64,000 nt of DNA from Clostridium sartagoforme (GCF_004794105.1 NZ_SRYR01000004.1:62001-126000), one strand, 5' to 3'. Positions 17,687 to 29,082 are shown, numbered from the stretch's first letter. Notes: generated from the sequence alone by a model not told the origin. Numbers and translations are program-made.

Positions 17687-17755
17687 ATAACTCAGGCAAG
17701 CTGAGTTATGGAAAATATATAAGTTTTAATAATTCAGCTAGGCTGAATTATATCC
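17687..17755. repeat. Nested hairpins in the leuC-leuD spacer
   Basis: ATAACTCAG/CTGAGTTAT (17687-17709) and TAATTCAG/CTGAATTA (17730-17750) are two hairpins whose outer flanks GGATATAA (17683-17690) and TTATATCC (17748-17755) can also pair. No T tail follows, so termination is unlikely. It may instead affect mRNA stability or processing. Confidence 0.6.
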
Positions 17756-17812
17756 ACAATTGTCAATTGTTAATTGCTAATTGTTAATTATAAAAAGGGG
17801 GTTTTCAAGGAA

Positions 17813-18307
17813 ATGGAAGCAAAAGGTAGAGTTTTTAAATATGGTGACAATGTAGATACAGATGTAATAATTCCTGCAAGATACTTAAATACATCAGATC
17901 CTAAGGAATTAGCAACACACTGTATGGAGGATATAGATAAGGAATTTGCAAGGAATGTAAAGCAAGGGGATATAATCGTTGCAAATAAAAACTTTGGATG
18001 TGGTTCTTCAAGAGAACATGCTCCAATAGCAATAAAAGAAAGTGGAGTAAGCTGCGTAATAGCATCAACTTTCGCAAGAATATTCTATAGAAATGCAATT
18101 AATATAGGATTACCAATATTAGAGTGTGACGAAGCAGTTAAATCAATAGAAGCTGGAGACGAGTTAGAAATAGATTTTGACAGCGGTATTATAAAAAATA
18201 ATACAAAGAATCAAGAATATCAAGGGGAACCATTCCCAGAGTTTATGCAAAATATAATTAACTGTGGCGGATTAGTTAATTACATTAAAACTCAACAAGC
18301 AAAATAA
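17813..18307 (+). CDS. leuD: 3-isopropylmalate dehydratase small subunit
   Basis: LeuD is the swivelling-domain partner of LeuC. The 164-residue protein carries the substrate-loop motif [15 protein letters not shown] near residue 10 and [12 protein letters not shown] near residue 58, both diagnostic. The start is ATG 17813, because TAAAAAGGGGG lies upstream and homologues begin [17 protein letters not shown]; the frame stays open further upstream without any ribosome-binding site. The gene is separated from leuC by a 169-base spacer containing hairpins. Confidence 0.93.
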   Translation: MEAKGRVFKYGDNVDTDVIIPARYLNTSDPKELATHCMEDIDKEFARNVKQGDIIVANKNFGCGSSREHAPIAIKESGVSCVIASTFARIFYRNAINIGLPILECDEAVKSIEAGDELEIDFDSGIIKNNTKNQEYQGEPFPEFMQNIINCGGLVNYIKTQQAK

Positions 18308-18595
18308 TGAAGGAATGAAAAAATGAAGGAATGAAAGAATGGAGGAAATAGTGCTGTCGCACAATGAAAATTAAGAATGAATAATTAAAAAATTCCTGAA
18401 GGAATTTTGAAAAGAAATTAATTTTAGTAATTCTGTAAGAATTACATCAATAATTCTTAATTTGGGCTATTTGCACGACAGCCCCATGATAATTAAAGAA
18501 ATTCAGCCTTAGCTGAATTTCTACCATAATTTTTTCATGTTAATAAAAATAGCATATTTTTATTAACTTTTCATTCCTTCATTCTTCACTAAAAA
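18308..18595. repeat. Large nested palindromic element between leuD and leuB
   Basis: Outer arms AATGAAGGAATGAAA (18307-18321 region) and TTTCATTCCTTCATT (18569-18584 region) enclose a second inverted pair, GCTGTCGCACAA (18353-18364)/TTGCACGACAGC (18471-18482), and a third, AATTAAGAAT/ATTCTTAATT. Small hairpins sit inside (AAAATTCC/GGAATTTT, GTAATTC/GAATTAC, AAATTCAGC/GCTGAATTT, AATAAAAATA/TATTTTTATT). No open frame is present. Related GCTGT-ended elements occur at 41331 and 44232. Confidence 0.7.
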
Positions 18596-18609
18596 CAGGG
18601 GGATTAAAG

Positions 18610-19683
18610 ATGAATTTTAAAGTAGCTGTTATACCTGGGGATGGAATTGGTCCAGAGGTTGTGGAACAAACTGTGAATGTTTTAAATTGTGTTGGGGATA
18701 AGTTTAACCATACTTTTGAATATGAATATTTAATAGCTGGAGGTTGTGCTATAGATGAAAAAGGAGTACCACTTCCAGAAGAAACATTAGAAGCTTGCAA
18801 GAAAGCTGATGCAGTTTTACTTGGAGCTGTTGGAGGTCCTAAATGGGATGATCCTAATGCGAAAGTAAGACCTGAACAAGCGTTACTTGGACTTAGAGGT
18901 GGAATGAACTTATATTGCAATCTAAGACCAGCTTTATTATATGCACCATTAAAGGAGGCTTCTCCACTTAAAGATAGTATTATCGGAGATGGAATAGATA
19001 TATGTGTAGTTAGAGAATTAACTGGTGGTATCTACTTTGGTGAAAGAGGCAGAGAAGAAATAGATGGAGTACCAGGTGCTTATGATACTGAAAGATATAA
19101 TGTTAATGAAGTTAGAAGAATAGCTAAGATTGCTTTTGAAACAGCAATGAAGAGAGATAAAAAGTTAACTAGTGTAGATAAGGCTAATATATTAGAAACA
19201 TCAAGGCTTTGGAGAGGTGTTATTGAAGAAGTTGCCAAGGATTATCCGGAAGTTACGGTTAATCACATGTATGTAGATAATGCTTCAATGCAATTAGTTA
19301 GAGATCCAAAACAATTTGACGTAATAGTTACTTCAAATATGTTTGGGGATATATTATCAGACGAAGCAAGTATGATAACAGGATCAATTGGTATGTTGCC
19401 ATCAGCATCATTAGGAGAAGGAAAGCTTGGAATGTATGAACCTATACATGGAAGTGCACCAGATATAGCAGGGAAGGGAATTGCAAATCCACTAGCAACA
19501 ATTCTTTCAGCAGCAATGATGTTAAGATACAGTTTCAATTTAGAAACTGAAGCTAAGGTAATCGAGGGGGCAGTCCTTAAGGTTCTAGAAGAGGGGTATA
19601 GAACAGGGGACATAATGAGTGAAGGAATGAAACTAGTTGGAACTAATGAGATAGGAAGGCTGGTTTTAGAAAAGATAGAATAA
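18610..19683 (+). CDS. leuB: 3-isopropylmalate dehydrogenase
   Basis: LeuB (EC 1.1.1.85) oxidatively decarboxylates 3-isopropylmalate using NAD; with citramalate-derived 3-methylmalate it yields 2-oxobutyrate. The 357-residue protein starts [13 protein letters not shown], has [12 protein letters not shown] near residue 75, [12 protein letters not shown] near 135, the metal-binding DxxxDEA equivalent in [12 protein letters not shown] near 243-253 and the NAD-loop [14 protein letters not shown] near 280-293. Length and motifs are complete. CAGGGGG precedes ATG 18610. Confidence 0.94.
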   Translation: MNFKVAVIPGDGIGPEVVEQTVNVLNCVGDKFNHTFEYEYLIAGGCAIDEKGVPLPEETLEACKKADAVLLGAVGGPKWDDPNAKVRPEQALLGLRGGMNLYCNLRPALLYAPLKEASPLKDSIIGDGIDICVVRELTGGIYFGERGREEIDGVPGAYDTERYNVNEVRRIAKIAFETAMKRDKKLTSVDKANILETSRLWRGVIEEVAKDYPEVTVNHMYVDNASMQLVRDPKQFDVIVTSNMFGDILSDEASMITGSIGMLPSASLGEGKLGMYEPIHGSAPDIAGKGIANPLATILSAAMMLRYSFNLETEAKVIEGAVLKVLEEGYRTGDIMSEGMKLVGTNEIGRLVLEKIE

Positions 19684-19697
19684 GAGGTGGAATATAA

Positions 19698-21356
19698 ATG
19701 AGGAGTGACGTTATAAAGAAAGGGCCACAAAAAGCCCCACATAGATCATTATTAAAGGCAACAGGACTTACTGATGAAGAAATAAACAAACCCTTAATAG
19801 GAGTTGTAACTTCACAGAATGATATAATAGCAGGTCATATTAATTTAGATAAAATAGTAGAATCAGTTAAAAAGGGAGTATTAATGTCTGGAGGAACTCC
19901 AATAGTATTCCCAACAATAGGAGTTTGCGATGGTATAGCAATGGGACATGAAGGAATGAGATATTCCTTAGCAACAAGAGAACTTATTGCAGATACTATT
20001 GAATGTATGGTTAAGGCACATGCTTTTGATGCATTAGTTTTAATACCAAACTGTGACAAGATTGTTCCAGGTATGATGATGGCTGCATTAAGACTTAATA
20101 TACCAGCAGTAGTTGTAAGTGGTGGACCAATGCTTGCAGGTAAGTTTAAAGGTAAAGATGTATCACTTTCAACAATGTTTGAAGCTGTTGGAGCCTTTGA
20201 AAATGGAACTATGCTAGAAGGTGATTTATGTGATATGGAAAACAAAGCTTGCCCTACATGTGGATCATGTTCAGGAATGTTTACTGCAAACTCAATGAAC
20301 TGTTTAGCAGAAGTATTAGGTTTAGGTTTACCTGGAAATGGTACTATACCAGCAGTTTATTCAGAAAGAATGAGACTTGCTAAATATGCAGGTATGAGAG
20401 TAATGGATTTATTAGAAAAAGATATTAAGCCAAGGGATATAGTTAATGAAAGAGCTATAAAAAATGCATTGACAGTAGATATGGCACTTGGATGTTCAAC
20501 TAATAGTGTTCTTCATTTAACAGCAATTGCTAATGAAGCAAAAGTTGATTTAAACCTAGATATGATTAATGAAGTATCAGAAGTAACACCTAATCTTTGT
20601 AGATTAGCACCAGCTTCAGATACTCATATTGAAGAATTATATTGGGCTGGCGGAATCCAAGCAGTTATGAAGGAACTTTCAAAGAAAGGTCTTTTAGATT
20701 TAGATTGTATAACAGCAACATCTAAGACTCATGAGGAAAACTTAGAAGGTGTTGAAGTACTTGATTACAATATTATCAAGAGTATAGATGAACCATTTAG
20801 TATAACTGGTGGTATTAGAGTGTTAAAGGGTAACTTAGCAGTAGATGGGGCTGTAGTTAAGAAGTCAGCAGTTCTAAAAGAAATGTTAGTTCACACAGGA
20901 CCTGCAAGAGTATTTGATTTAGAAGAGGATGCTATTGCAGCAATTCTTTCTAAGAAAATAGTAAAAGGCGATGTTGTAGTAATAAGATATGAAGGACCAA
21001 AGGGTGGTCCTGGTATGAGAGAAATGTTATCACCAACATCAGCAATTGCAGGAATGGGCTTAGATAAATATGTAGCATTAATAACTGATGGAAGATTCAG
21101 TGGAGCTACAAAAGGGGCAGCTATAGGACACATTTCTCCAGAAGCAGCTGAAGGTGGAGTAATAGGACTAGTAGAAGAAGGAGATATCATATCAATAGAT
21201 ATTCCAAATGGAAAACTAGAATTATTAGTAGATGATGAAGTTCTAGAAGAAAGAAGAAAGAACTTCAAACCACTACCACCAAAGGTAACTGAAGGATATT
21301 TAGCTAGATATGCTAAGCTTGTAAGTTCTGCAAGCACAGGAGCAATATTGAAATAA
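19698..21356 (+). CDS. ilvD: Dihydroxy-acid dehydratase
   Basis: IlvD (EC 4.2.1.9) dehydrates 2,3-dihydroxy-3-methyl acids to the oxo acids of valine and isoleucine. The 552-residue protein shows the iron-sulfur cysteines in [12 protein letters not shown] near residue 119 and [19 protein letters not shown] near 186, plus the C-terminal [19 protein letters not shown] near residue 468. It is cytosolic and oxygen-sensitive in known homologues. The gene follows leuB by 14 bases with GAGGTGG before the ATG. Confidence 0.95.
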   Translation: MRSDVIKKGPQKAPHRSLLKATGLTDEEINKPLIGVVTSQNDIIAGHINLDKIVESVKKGVLMSGGTPIVFPTIGVCDGIAMGHEGMRYSLATRELIADTIECMVKAHAFDALVLIPNCDKIVPGMMMAALRLNIPAVVVSGGPMLAGKFKGKDVSLSTMFEAVGAFENGTMLEGDLCDMENKACPTCGSCSGMFTANSMNCLAEVLGLGLPGNGTIPAVYSERMRLAKYAGMRVMDLLEKDIKPRDIVNERAIKNALTVDMALGCSTNSVLHLTAIANEAKVDLNLDMINEVSEVTPNLCRLAPASDTHIEELYWAGGIQAVMKELSKKGLLDLDCITATSKTHEENLEGVEVLDYNIIKSIDEPFSITGGIRVLKGNLAVDGAVVKKSAVLKEMLVHTGPARVFDLEEDAIAAILSKKIVKGDVVVIRYEGPKGGPGMREMLSPTSAIAGMGLDKYVALITDGRFSGATKGAAIGHISPEAAEGGVIGLVEEGDIISIDIPNGKLELLVDDEVLEERRKNFKPLPPKVTEGYLARYAKLVSSASTGAILK

Positions 21357-21375
21357 TGAAAAAAGGGGGGTATTT

Positions 21376-23049
21376 ATGTTTCTAACAGGAGCTGAGATAT
21401 TAATAAAGTCTCTAATAGATGAGGGTGTTGATACTATATTTGGGTATCCTGGTGGAGCTGTTTTAAATATATATGATCAGTTATATAACTATAGAGATCA
21501 GATAAATCATATACTAACAGCTCATGAGCAAGGGGCATCCCATGCAGCAGATGGATATGCAAGATCTACTGGGAAAATAGGTGTATGCTTAGCAACATCA
21601 GGACCAGGAGCTACAAACTTAGTTACTGGGATTGCAACGGCTTATATGGATTCTATTCCAATGGTAGCTATTACAGGTAATGTAACTAGACCATTATTAG
21701 GTAAGGATAGTTTCCAAGAAGTCGATATAGCTGGAATTACAATGCCAATAACTAAGCATAATTATATAGTTAAAGATATTAATGATTTACAAAAAGTAGT
21801 TAAAGAAGCTTTTTATATTGCTAAAGAAGGAAGACCAGGTCCAGTATTAATAGACATTCCAAAAGATATAACAGCAGCTAAAGCTATATACGAACCTATA
21901 ATTCCTAAAGAAGTTGAAAGAAAAACTAAGCATATAACTGATGAAGCACTACAGAGTGTTGCTAAATTAATAAATGAAGCTGAAAATCCATTTATATATG
22001 CAGGGGGTGGGATTGTAGCTTCAGCAGCTTATGAAGAGCTTAAGGAAATTGTTGAAAAGATTAATTCACCAATAGCAACTTCCCTTATGTCAATATCATC
22101 ATTCCCATATAATCATCCGTTATATACTGGAATGATAGGGATGCATGGAAGTAAAGCTTCAAATATATTAGCAAGCAAATGCGATTTATTAATTAACTTA
22201 GGAGCCAGATTTAGTGATAGAGTTATTAATACTCAAAATCAAATAAAGCATGCAAAGGTAGTTCATATAGACGTAGATCCAGCAGAAATCAATAAGAACG
22301 TTAAGGTAGATGCCTTTGTAGTTGGGGATTTAAAGATAGTTCTTCAAAGATTAATACCACTCCTTAAAGAAAAGAAAAATGATGAGTGGTTAGCTAAGAT
22401 GAATGAGCTTAAAGCTCTAAAGGTTAAGGATACTTCAGAGACAGGAGAATTAACACCAGAATTCTTATTTAGAAAGCTAAGTGAATTAGATGATGGTAGT
22501 TTTGTGCTTGCAACTGAAGTTGGACAGCATCAGATGTGGGCTGCTCAACATTTTGAGTTTAAGATACCTAGAAGCTTTATATCCTCTGGTGGACTTGGAA
22601 CTATGGGCTTTGGACTTGGAGCATCAATAGGTGTACAAATGGCTAATAAAGATAAAACAGTATTTAATATAGCTGGTGATGGAAGTTTTGGAATGAACTG
22701 CAATGAATTAGCAACAGCAGCTAAAAATAAATTGCCTGTAAAAGTAATAATAGTAAATAACAATTCCTTAGGGATGGTTAGGCAATGGCAAAACTTCTTC
22801 TATGAAGGAAGGTATTCATCAACAGATTTAAATGGAACTACTGACTTTGTAAAGGTAGCTGAAGCCTTTGGTGGCAAGGGATTTAGAGTTCATGAAAAAG
22901 AAGAACTAGTTCCTGTACTAAAGGAAGCTTTAGCTTACAAAGAAGGGCCAGTAGTAATAGATTATGTGATACACAATGATAAAAAAGTATTTCCTATGGT
23001 TGCACCAGGTGCAGCTATTAATGAAATAATAAGCGAAGAAGATGTTTAA
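21376..23049 (+). CDS. ilvB: Acetolactate synthase catalytic subunit
   Basis: IlvB (EC 2.2.1.6) makes 2-acetolactate or 2-aceto-2-hydroxybutyrate, using TPP, FAD and Mg. The 557-residue protein shows the N-terminal FGYPGGAVLNIYDQLY with the catalytic glutamate in AHEQGASHAADGYAR (about residues 53-67), a central FAD-binding domain, and the TPP motif GDGSFGMNCNELATA starting near 435 with NNNSLGMVRQWQ near 465. AAAAGGGGGG precedes the ATG. Its partner subunit IlvN is encoded first in the operon. The anabolic type is supported by that context. Confidence 0.95.
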   Translation: MFLTGAEILIKSLIDEGVDTIFGYPGGAVLNIYDQLYNYRDQINHILTAHEQGASHAADGYARSTGKIGVCLATSGPGATNLVTGIATAYMDSIPMVAITGNVTRPLLGKDSFQEVDIAGITMPITKHNYIVKDINDLQKVVKEAFYIAKEGRPGPVLIDIPKDITAAKAIYEPIIPKEVERKTKHITDEALQSVAKLINEAENPFIYAGGGIVASAAYEELKEIVEKINSPIATSLMSISSFPYNHPLYTGMIGMHGSKASNILASKCDLLINLGARFSDRVINTQNQIKHAKVVHIDVDPAEINKNVKVDAFVVGDLKIVLQRLIPLLKEKKNDEWLAKMNELKALKVKDTSETGELTPEFLFRKLSELDDGSFVLATEVGQHQMWAAQHFEFKIPRSFISSGGLGTMGFGLGASIGVQMANKDKTVFNIAGDGSFGMNCNELATAAKNKLPVKVIIVNNNSLGMVRQWQNFFYEGRYSSTDLNGTTDFVKVAEAFGGKGFRVHEKEELVPVLKEALAYKEGPVVIDYVIHNDKKVFPMVAPGAAINEIISEEDV

Positions 23050-23057
23050 AATAATAG

Positions 23058-24077
<1,020 letters not shown>

Positions 24078-24080
24078 TAT

Positions 24081-24105
24081 AAAGCTGCCGAGAGGCAGCT
24101 TTTTT
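24081..24105 (+). terminator. Terminator of the ilv-leu operon
   Basis: AAAGCTGCC pairs with GGCAGCTTT around GAGA, followed by a T run to 24105. It closes the transcript that begins near 13898. Confidence 0.92.
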
Positions 24106-24329
24106 AAATTAACAATTAACAATTAAGGAGGTAATTCCTACAGAATTACTAAAAATAAGTTTGTTTATATGAAAATTAAGCCTATGTTTTAAATAGGCTT
24201 AATAGTATGAAAATAGATTTTAATTGTATTTTGCTGTTTTATTGTAGCGATAACTTTATTTGATTATAATGACTTTCTTTAAGACTGATATAGTATAATT
24301 TACATATATAGAATATAGGGGGGGATTGT

Positions 24330-24746
24330 ATGAATAACGTTAAAAAGATTTGGATTATAGGATTAGTTTGCTTATTGATATTTGGTATTATAAATTTTAA
24401 TTCAGATTCAAAATTATATGGAAAATGGTATTTATATAAGGGGAACGATATAAACACAGACTCAAATATATCTGAACAATTAAATTCAAAAGATTATATA
24501 GAACTTTCAAGAGGAACTCATAAGGAATTTAGAAGTGATGGAAAAGATGGAATTTCTGAGATGAAGGTACGTGGAAGCAAAATACATGCTGGTGATGCAG
24601 TATTTAAATATGATATAAATAAGATTGATGAATATGAAATTTTAGTCTTAGAAATAATAGGATATGACAATGGTCATACAAAAGGATTCGTTGAAAATGG
24701 TGAGAAATTTATATATGTACTTGATAAGAATATTAATTTATTATAA
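24330..24746 (+). CDS. Small membrane-anchored protein of unknown function
   Basis: The 138-residue product has a short positive N-terminus and one hydrophobic segment (IWIIGLVCLLIFGIINF, about residues 7-23), then a soluble domain beginning KLYGKWYLYKG. The GKWYL pattern recalls lipocalin-like or DUF-type small secreted beta-barrels, but I cannot name the family. It is likely membrane-tethered on the outer face. AGGGGGGG lies upstream of ATG 24330. It stands alone between the ilv-leu terminator and a convergent AraC gene. Confidence 0.65.
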   Translation: MNNVKKIWIIGLVCLLIFGIINFNSDSKLYGKWYLYKGNDINTDSNISEQLNSKDYIELSRGTHKEFRSDGKDGISEMKVRGSKIHAGDAVFKYDINKIDEYEILVLEIIGYDNGHTKGFVENGEKFIYVLDKNINLL

Positions 24747-24786
24747 AAAAGAATCAATGATTTATATTGAAAACATTGATTCTTAG
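24745..24786. terminator. Hairpin between convergent genes
   Basis: AAGAATCAATG (24749-24759) pairs with CATTGATTCTT (24774-24784). On the minus strand the stem is followed by TTTTTT, so it can end the AraC transcript; on the plus strand the T tail is weak. Confidence 0.65.
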
Positions 24787-24871
24787 TTTAAAATTATTTA
24801 ATACAAGTTATATTTTAAATTTAGGGATAATCATATATAGGATATAAATTACACAATATAAGTATCATATA

Positions 24872-25810
24872 TTAACGTGGTTCTACTAAATTATAATACT
24901 TAATTGTATCCTCAATTATATTTAGTGCTTCATCATTATCATATACTCTTTGAATGGTTGTTCCTAAAAAATCTTTTGTTGGCATTGAAATATTTTCCCT
25001 TAACTTAAACTCCTTTGGCGTGCATTTACAATATTTTTTAAATGCTTGAGTCATATAACGATAATCTGAAAAGCCACATTGATAACAAATATCTACTAGC
25101 TTCATGTCCGTTGTAAGAATAAGCTCTTTAGCGTGATTAAATCTTACAAATGTTAAGTAATCTTGAAAACTTAATTCTAAATACTTATGAATAAATCTTG
25201 ATAAAAAACATACAGATACTCCTTCCCTATCAGAAATATCTTTAAGTGAAATCTTATCATAATAATTTTCTTCTACATAATGCATAATTCTTTCTAATCT
25301 CAATTTATTTTGACAACTATCTTGGCTTTTATAATTATAAATATCATACATTGAATAGTTCTCTAATAAATAGACAAACATAACATTTACCATGCTTGCA
25401 CAGCTAACTTTATAAAAATTAGATTTTTCTATGTAAAGTCTAGCAAGATTTAAAAAAGTATATATCAGTAACTTATGTTTTGAATTATATGTACAATGCC
25501 CTTTGAATGCAATTTGATTAATTTGTGAAAAATATCCCTCAAAATACTTAGTAGAAATATTTAAAACTAAAAAAGTTGATGTTTCAATATTTGAAATTAT
25601 TTCGTGCTTTTCATTACTATTAATTATTATAATATCTCCTTGATGGAATTCAAATTTTTCATTATTAATCATAAAAATAGGATTCCCTTTAAAAACAAAT
25701 AGAACCTCTATTTCTGGGTGAGTATGTGGTGATCTATATTCTATATCAACAACAAATAACTTAATATTATCTATACTTGGATAGTAAATAACCTCTAATT
25801 TTTCACTCAT
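24872..25810 (-). CDS. AraC family transcription regulator with N-terminal cupin
   Basis: The 312-residue protein has a cupin-like sensor half (HTHPEIEVLFVFKGNPIFMIN, about residues 30-50) and two C-terminal AraC helix-turn-helix motifs at about residues 200-290. These include ISLKDISDREGVSVCFLSRF and LVDICYQCGFSDYRYMTQAF, ending CKCTPKEFKLR. The start is ATG 25810, because AAGGGGGAC lies upstream; ATG 25834 precedes that site. It is divergently arranged with the membrane hydrolase gene at 25992, the usual layout for a regulator and its target. The ligand is unknown; a sugar or small effector is plausible for the family. Confidence 0.85.
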   Translation of the reverse strand: MSEKLEVIYYPSIDNIKLFVVDIEYRSPHTHPEIEVLFVFKGNPIFMINNEKFEFHQGDIIIINSNEKHEIISNIETSTFLVLNISTKYFEGYFSQINQIAFKGHCTYNSKHKLLIYTFLNLARLYIEKSNFYKVSCASMVNVMFVYLLENYSMYDIYNYKSQDSCQNKLRLERIMHYVEENYYDKISLKDISDREGVSVCFLSRFIHKYLELSFQDYLTFVRFNHAKELILTTDMKLVDICYQCGFSDYRYMTQAFKKYCKCTPKEFKLRENISMPTKDFLGTTIQRVYDNDEALNIIEDTIKYYNLVEPR

Positions 25811-25991
25811 AATTATGTCCCCCTTACTAAACATTATAACTAATTGTCATAAATCTAAAATAATATTTTTGACATAAGTGCAAGATAGTTATACTAAATT
25901 ATAAAATTAATCATATTTATAATTTAACTTCCATTATATAATTTATACATGAAATGTTAACGTTTTAATTATAACTAAAGGGAGATAAATT

Positions 25992-27869
25992 ATGAAGAAA
26001 AAATCTAAATTTAAACTTACAGCAAAACAAGGACTAATTCTATCAATTATTTTCACTTTATTATGTGCCGTTAGTGCTAATCTACTTTTAAGCAACTTTG
26101 GAAAAGTTAAAATTGAAACTACTACTGTACAAACACGTTCAGGTGATAACGTAAGTATTAGAGTTTATAGTCCAAAGGCTGCAACTGCTGATAATAAAGC
26201 ACCTGCTGTTGTATTTGCTCATGGTTTATCAACAACAAAAGAATGCTATGCTCAATATGCACTTGAATTAGCACGTCGTGGATTTGTAGTTGTTACACCT
26301 GATATGTTAAATCATGGTGGTTCTGATATAACACCTTTTGAAACTTTCTTCACTGATATGAATGCTGATGCATACGGAGTTTATGCTGCGGTAAAATATG
26401 TATCTGAATTAGATTATGTAGACTTAGATCAAATAGGTATCGCTGGTCACTCAATGGGAGGGAATGCTACAAATACTAGTGTAGTTTTAGATAACATGAG
26501 TGGAAATCCTGTAATTTCTGCTGTATACTTAGTTGCAAGTAATCCACTATTTACTGACTTTCAAGGAAATTGGACAAATATGTATGGAGATCGTAATGTA
26601 GGTCTTTACTATACATACTATGACCATGTTTACTTTAGCACTCAAGATTCAAATGGAGCTCCAGTTTCTGCACAACAATTCTTAGATTCAAATGAAGCTA
26701 AGTCTTTTGTAAGCTTTGGACAAGATCCAAGTACACTTACAGATGTTAAAGTAATTCCTGGACATACTTATACTACTGATATAAATGGAAAACAAGTTAT
26801 TCGTCGTATTACAAAAGCAGATGAAATTCACCCTAAGCCACAAGGTGGTAATGGTGCTGTAGCTTCAGTGGTAGACTTTTTCCAAGAATCATTTGTTGCT
26901 CCTAACTACGAAGTTGGCTCTATGCAAATTTGGAACTTCTACTCTCTTGCTTCTGTTCTAGGATTATTTGGAGCCTTAGCAATCTGCATATTTACTATTG
27001 CAACATTAACAAAAACTAAATTCTTCTCAAGTTTAAAAGCTGAAGATAACAAACAATTAAGACCTGCCCCTAATAAGACAGGAAAGATATGGTTCTGGGT
27101 ATTAACTATAGCTAACTGTGCATTTGCATTCTTAAGCGTATCATTTATATTCAAAAAAGGATATGGATACTTTGTTACAGATGTTTTAGCACAACAAACT
27201 ACTAATATCTATGCATTATGGTCTTTAGCAAATGGTATATTTATTTTAATAACTTCATTTGGTTCATACTACTTATATGCTAGAAAACAAGGAGATACCT
27301 TAAAATCATGGGGTGTAAGAATTCCAATTAAAGACTTCTTAAAATCACTTTTACTAGCTATACTTGGTGTATTAAGCGTATTGGTTGTTGTATATATTGC
27401 GCAATACGTATTCCAAATTGACTTAAGATACTACCTATGGGGTATGCGTGAAATTCCACTAGATCATTTATACTTATTCTTTACATACTTACCATTCTTC
27501 TTGGTATTTGGTATAGCTGTAAGTATTGCTATAAATTCATCTTATTACTCTAAGATAGGTAAAGAACCAACATTAATAAATGATTTATTCTTTGCATTAA
27601 TGAATATGATTCCTGCATTTGCTATTACTTTCATCGGATACTACCTATTTGCAAAAACAGGATTCCAACCAAATATATTTGGAGCACCATTTACATTCAC
27701 ATATATGATTAATGCAATACCAGTATTCCCAGTAGCAGTACTTCTACTACGTCGTTTAGCTAAGTATTGTAATAACCCATATATTCCAGGAATTATAGTA
27801 GGTTCATTACTATGCTTTATGCAAGTAGCTTCAGTATTTACTTGTCATACATTCATGTTTATGGGATAA
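25992..27869 (+). CDS. Membrane-anchored alpha/beta hydrolase
   Basis: The 625-residue product has an N-terminal membrane anchor (about residues 14-34) and an alpha/beta-hydrolase domain with VVFAHGLSTTKE (oxyanion region, about 74-85) and the nucleophile elbow AGHSMGG (Ser154). A C-terminal half (about 315-625) holds multiple hydrophobic spans. The catalytic domain is thus probably outside the membrane, but topology is inferred. I cannot name the substrate. GGGAGAT precedes the ATG. Arginine is often encoded by CGT (about ten codons), unlike the AGA-dominated neighbours, which hints at a separate origin. Probably controlled by the divergent AraC protein. Confidence 0.8.
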   Translation: MKKKSKFKLTAKQGLILSIIFTLLCAVSANLLLSNFGKVKIETTTVQTRSGDNVSIRVYSPKAATADNKAPAVVFAHGLSTTKECYAQYALELARRGFVVVTPDMLNHGGSDITPFETFFTDMNADAYGVYAAVKYVSELDYVDLDQIGIAGHSMGGNATNTSVVLDNMSGNPVISAVYLVASNPLFTDFQGNWTNMYGDRNVGLYYTYYDHVYFSTQDSNGAPVSAQQFLDSNEAKSFVSFGQDPSTLTDVKVIPGHTYTTDINGKQVIRRITKADEIHPKPQGGNGAVASVVDFFQESFVAPNYEVGSMQIWNFYSLASVLGLFGALAICIFTIATLTKTKFFSSLKAEDNKQLRPAPNKTGKIWFWVLTIANCAFAFLSVSFIFKKGYGYFVTDVLAQQTTNIYALWSLANGIFILITSFGSYYLYARKQGDTLKSWGVRIPIKDFLKSLLLAILGVLSVLVVVYIAQYVFQIDLRYYLWGMREIPLDHLYLFFTYLPFFLVFGIAVSIAINSSYYSKIGKEPTLINDLFFALMNMIPAFAITFIGYYLFAKTGFQPNIFGAPFTFTYMINAIPVFPVAVLLLRRLAKYCNNPYIPGIIVGSLLCFMQVASVFTCHTFMFMG

Positions 27870-27876
27870 AAAAATC

Positions 27877-27912
27877 AGCCTTGTGCTTTATTGCACAAGG
27901 CTTAAAATTTTT
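27877..27912 (+). terminator. Terminator after the hydrolase gene
   Basis: AGCCTTGTGC (27877-27886) pairs with GCACAAGGCT (27893-27902), followed by AAAATTTTTT. Confidence 0.85.
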
Positions 27913-28048
27913 TATATTAAAATAAAATTATACGCAAGATATTAAGCGGAGTAAATTAGTTAAGTAGGAAAAAGGAAAATTTAAAATACATTATGTTTTC
28001 CTTCTATTTATGTTAAAATATTAAAGTAATAAATAAGGAGGAAAATAA

Positions 28049-29014
28049 ATGAATATTAAAAGCTTTTTAAATTTAGTAGAAATCAGAACAAAGGTAGCAA
28101 GTGTTATTCCTTTCTTATTAGGAACATTTTATGCATTATATAGATTTGATACTTTTAACGTAAAAAACGCAATTATAATGTTTTCTTCAATGATAATATT
28201 TGATATGACTACTACAGCTATAAATAACTATATGGACTATGCTAAAGCCATAAAAAAAGAAGGTTATGGATATGAAACTCATAATGCAATAGTAAGCCAT
28301 AATTTAAACCCAAAGATAGTTAGGGTAACTATTTTTACTATGCTAATTATTGCTGCTGCTTTAGGATTATTATTAGTTAAAAATACAAATATAATAGTTT
28401 TATTAATTGGTGCTATATCCTTTGTTATAGGAATTACATATTCTTTTGGACCTATACCAATTTCAAGAACACCTTTTGGTGAAATATTCTCAGGATTAAC
28501 TATGGGCTTTATAATAACATTCTTAACTATTTATATTCATGTATTTGATACTGGAATATTAAATATAAGTTTTAATGACTTAAGCAACATAAATATAAGT
28601 TTTAATATTATAGAGTTAGCAAATATATTCTTAATAAGCTTATCTCCAATAATGGGAATATCCAATATAATGCTTGCCAATAATATATGCGACATAGATG
28701 AAGATATAGTAAATAAGAGATATACACTTCCAATATATATTGGAAAAGAAAATGCTTTAAAGCTATTTAAGTGGCTTTACTATATTGGATTTATTTCAAT
28801 AGTAATAGGCGTAATTACTAAATCTTTACCTATTATTTCTTTAGTTACATTACTAGTTTTAAAGTTTGTTCAAGGGAATATAGATAAGTTTAACAAGCTT
28901 CAAACTAAGAAAGATACATTTATACTAGCTGTAAAGAACTGCGTTATTACAAATTTAGTTTATGCATTAACTATATTAGGCGGAGTGATAATACAATTAT
29001 TATTTAACAATTAA
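28049..29014 (+). CDS. UbiA-family prenyltransferase (MenA-like)
   Basis: The 321-residue integral membrane protein has about eight to nine hydrophobic helices. It shows the two Asp-rich motifs expected of UbiA enzymes: NNYMDYAKA near residue 52 and NNICDIDEDIVNKRYTLP near residue 211. It resembles the 1,4-dihydroxy-2-naphthoate polyprenyltransferase branch (MenA). No other menaquinone gene lies nearby, so the acceptor substrate is uncertain. AAGGAGGAAA precedes ATG 28049. It is a single-gene unit with its own terminator. Confidence 0.8.
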   Translation: MNIKSFLNLVEIRTKVASVIPFLLGTFYALYRFDTFNVKNAIIMFSSMIIFDMTTTAINNYMDYAKAIKKEGYGYETHNAIVSHNLNPKIVRVTIFTMLIIAAALGLLLVKNTNIIVLLIGAISFVIGITYSFGPIPISRTPFGEIFSGLTMGFIITFLTIYIHVFDTGILNISFNDLSNINISFNIIELANIFLISLSPIMGISNIMLANNICDIDEDIVNKRYTLPIYIGKENALKLFKWLYYIGFISIVIGVITKSLPIISLVTLLVLKFVQGNIDKFNKLQTKKDTFILAVKNCVITNLVYALTILGGVIIQLLFNN

Positions 29015-29056
29015 TAATTAAGTAGGTAATTGATTTATTTTACTGAAATTAAAGAA

Positions 29057-29082
29057 GAAAAAACTCTTTTTAGAGTTTTTTT
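29057..29082 (+). terminator. Terminator after the UbiA-family gene
   Basis: AAAAACTC pairs with GAGTTTTTTT across a short T/A loop. Confidence 0.8.
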
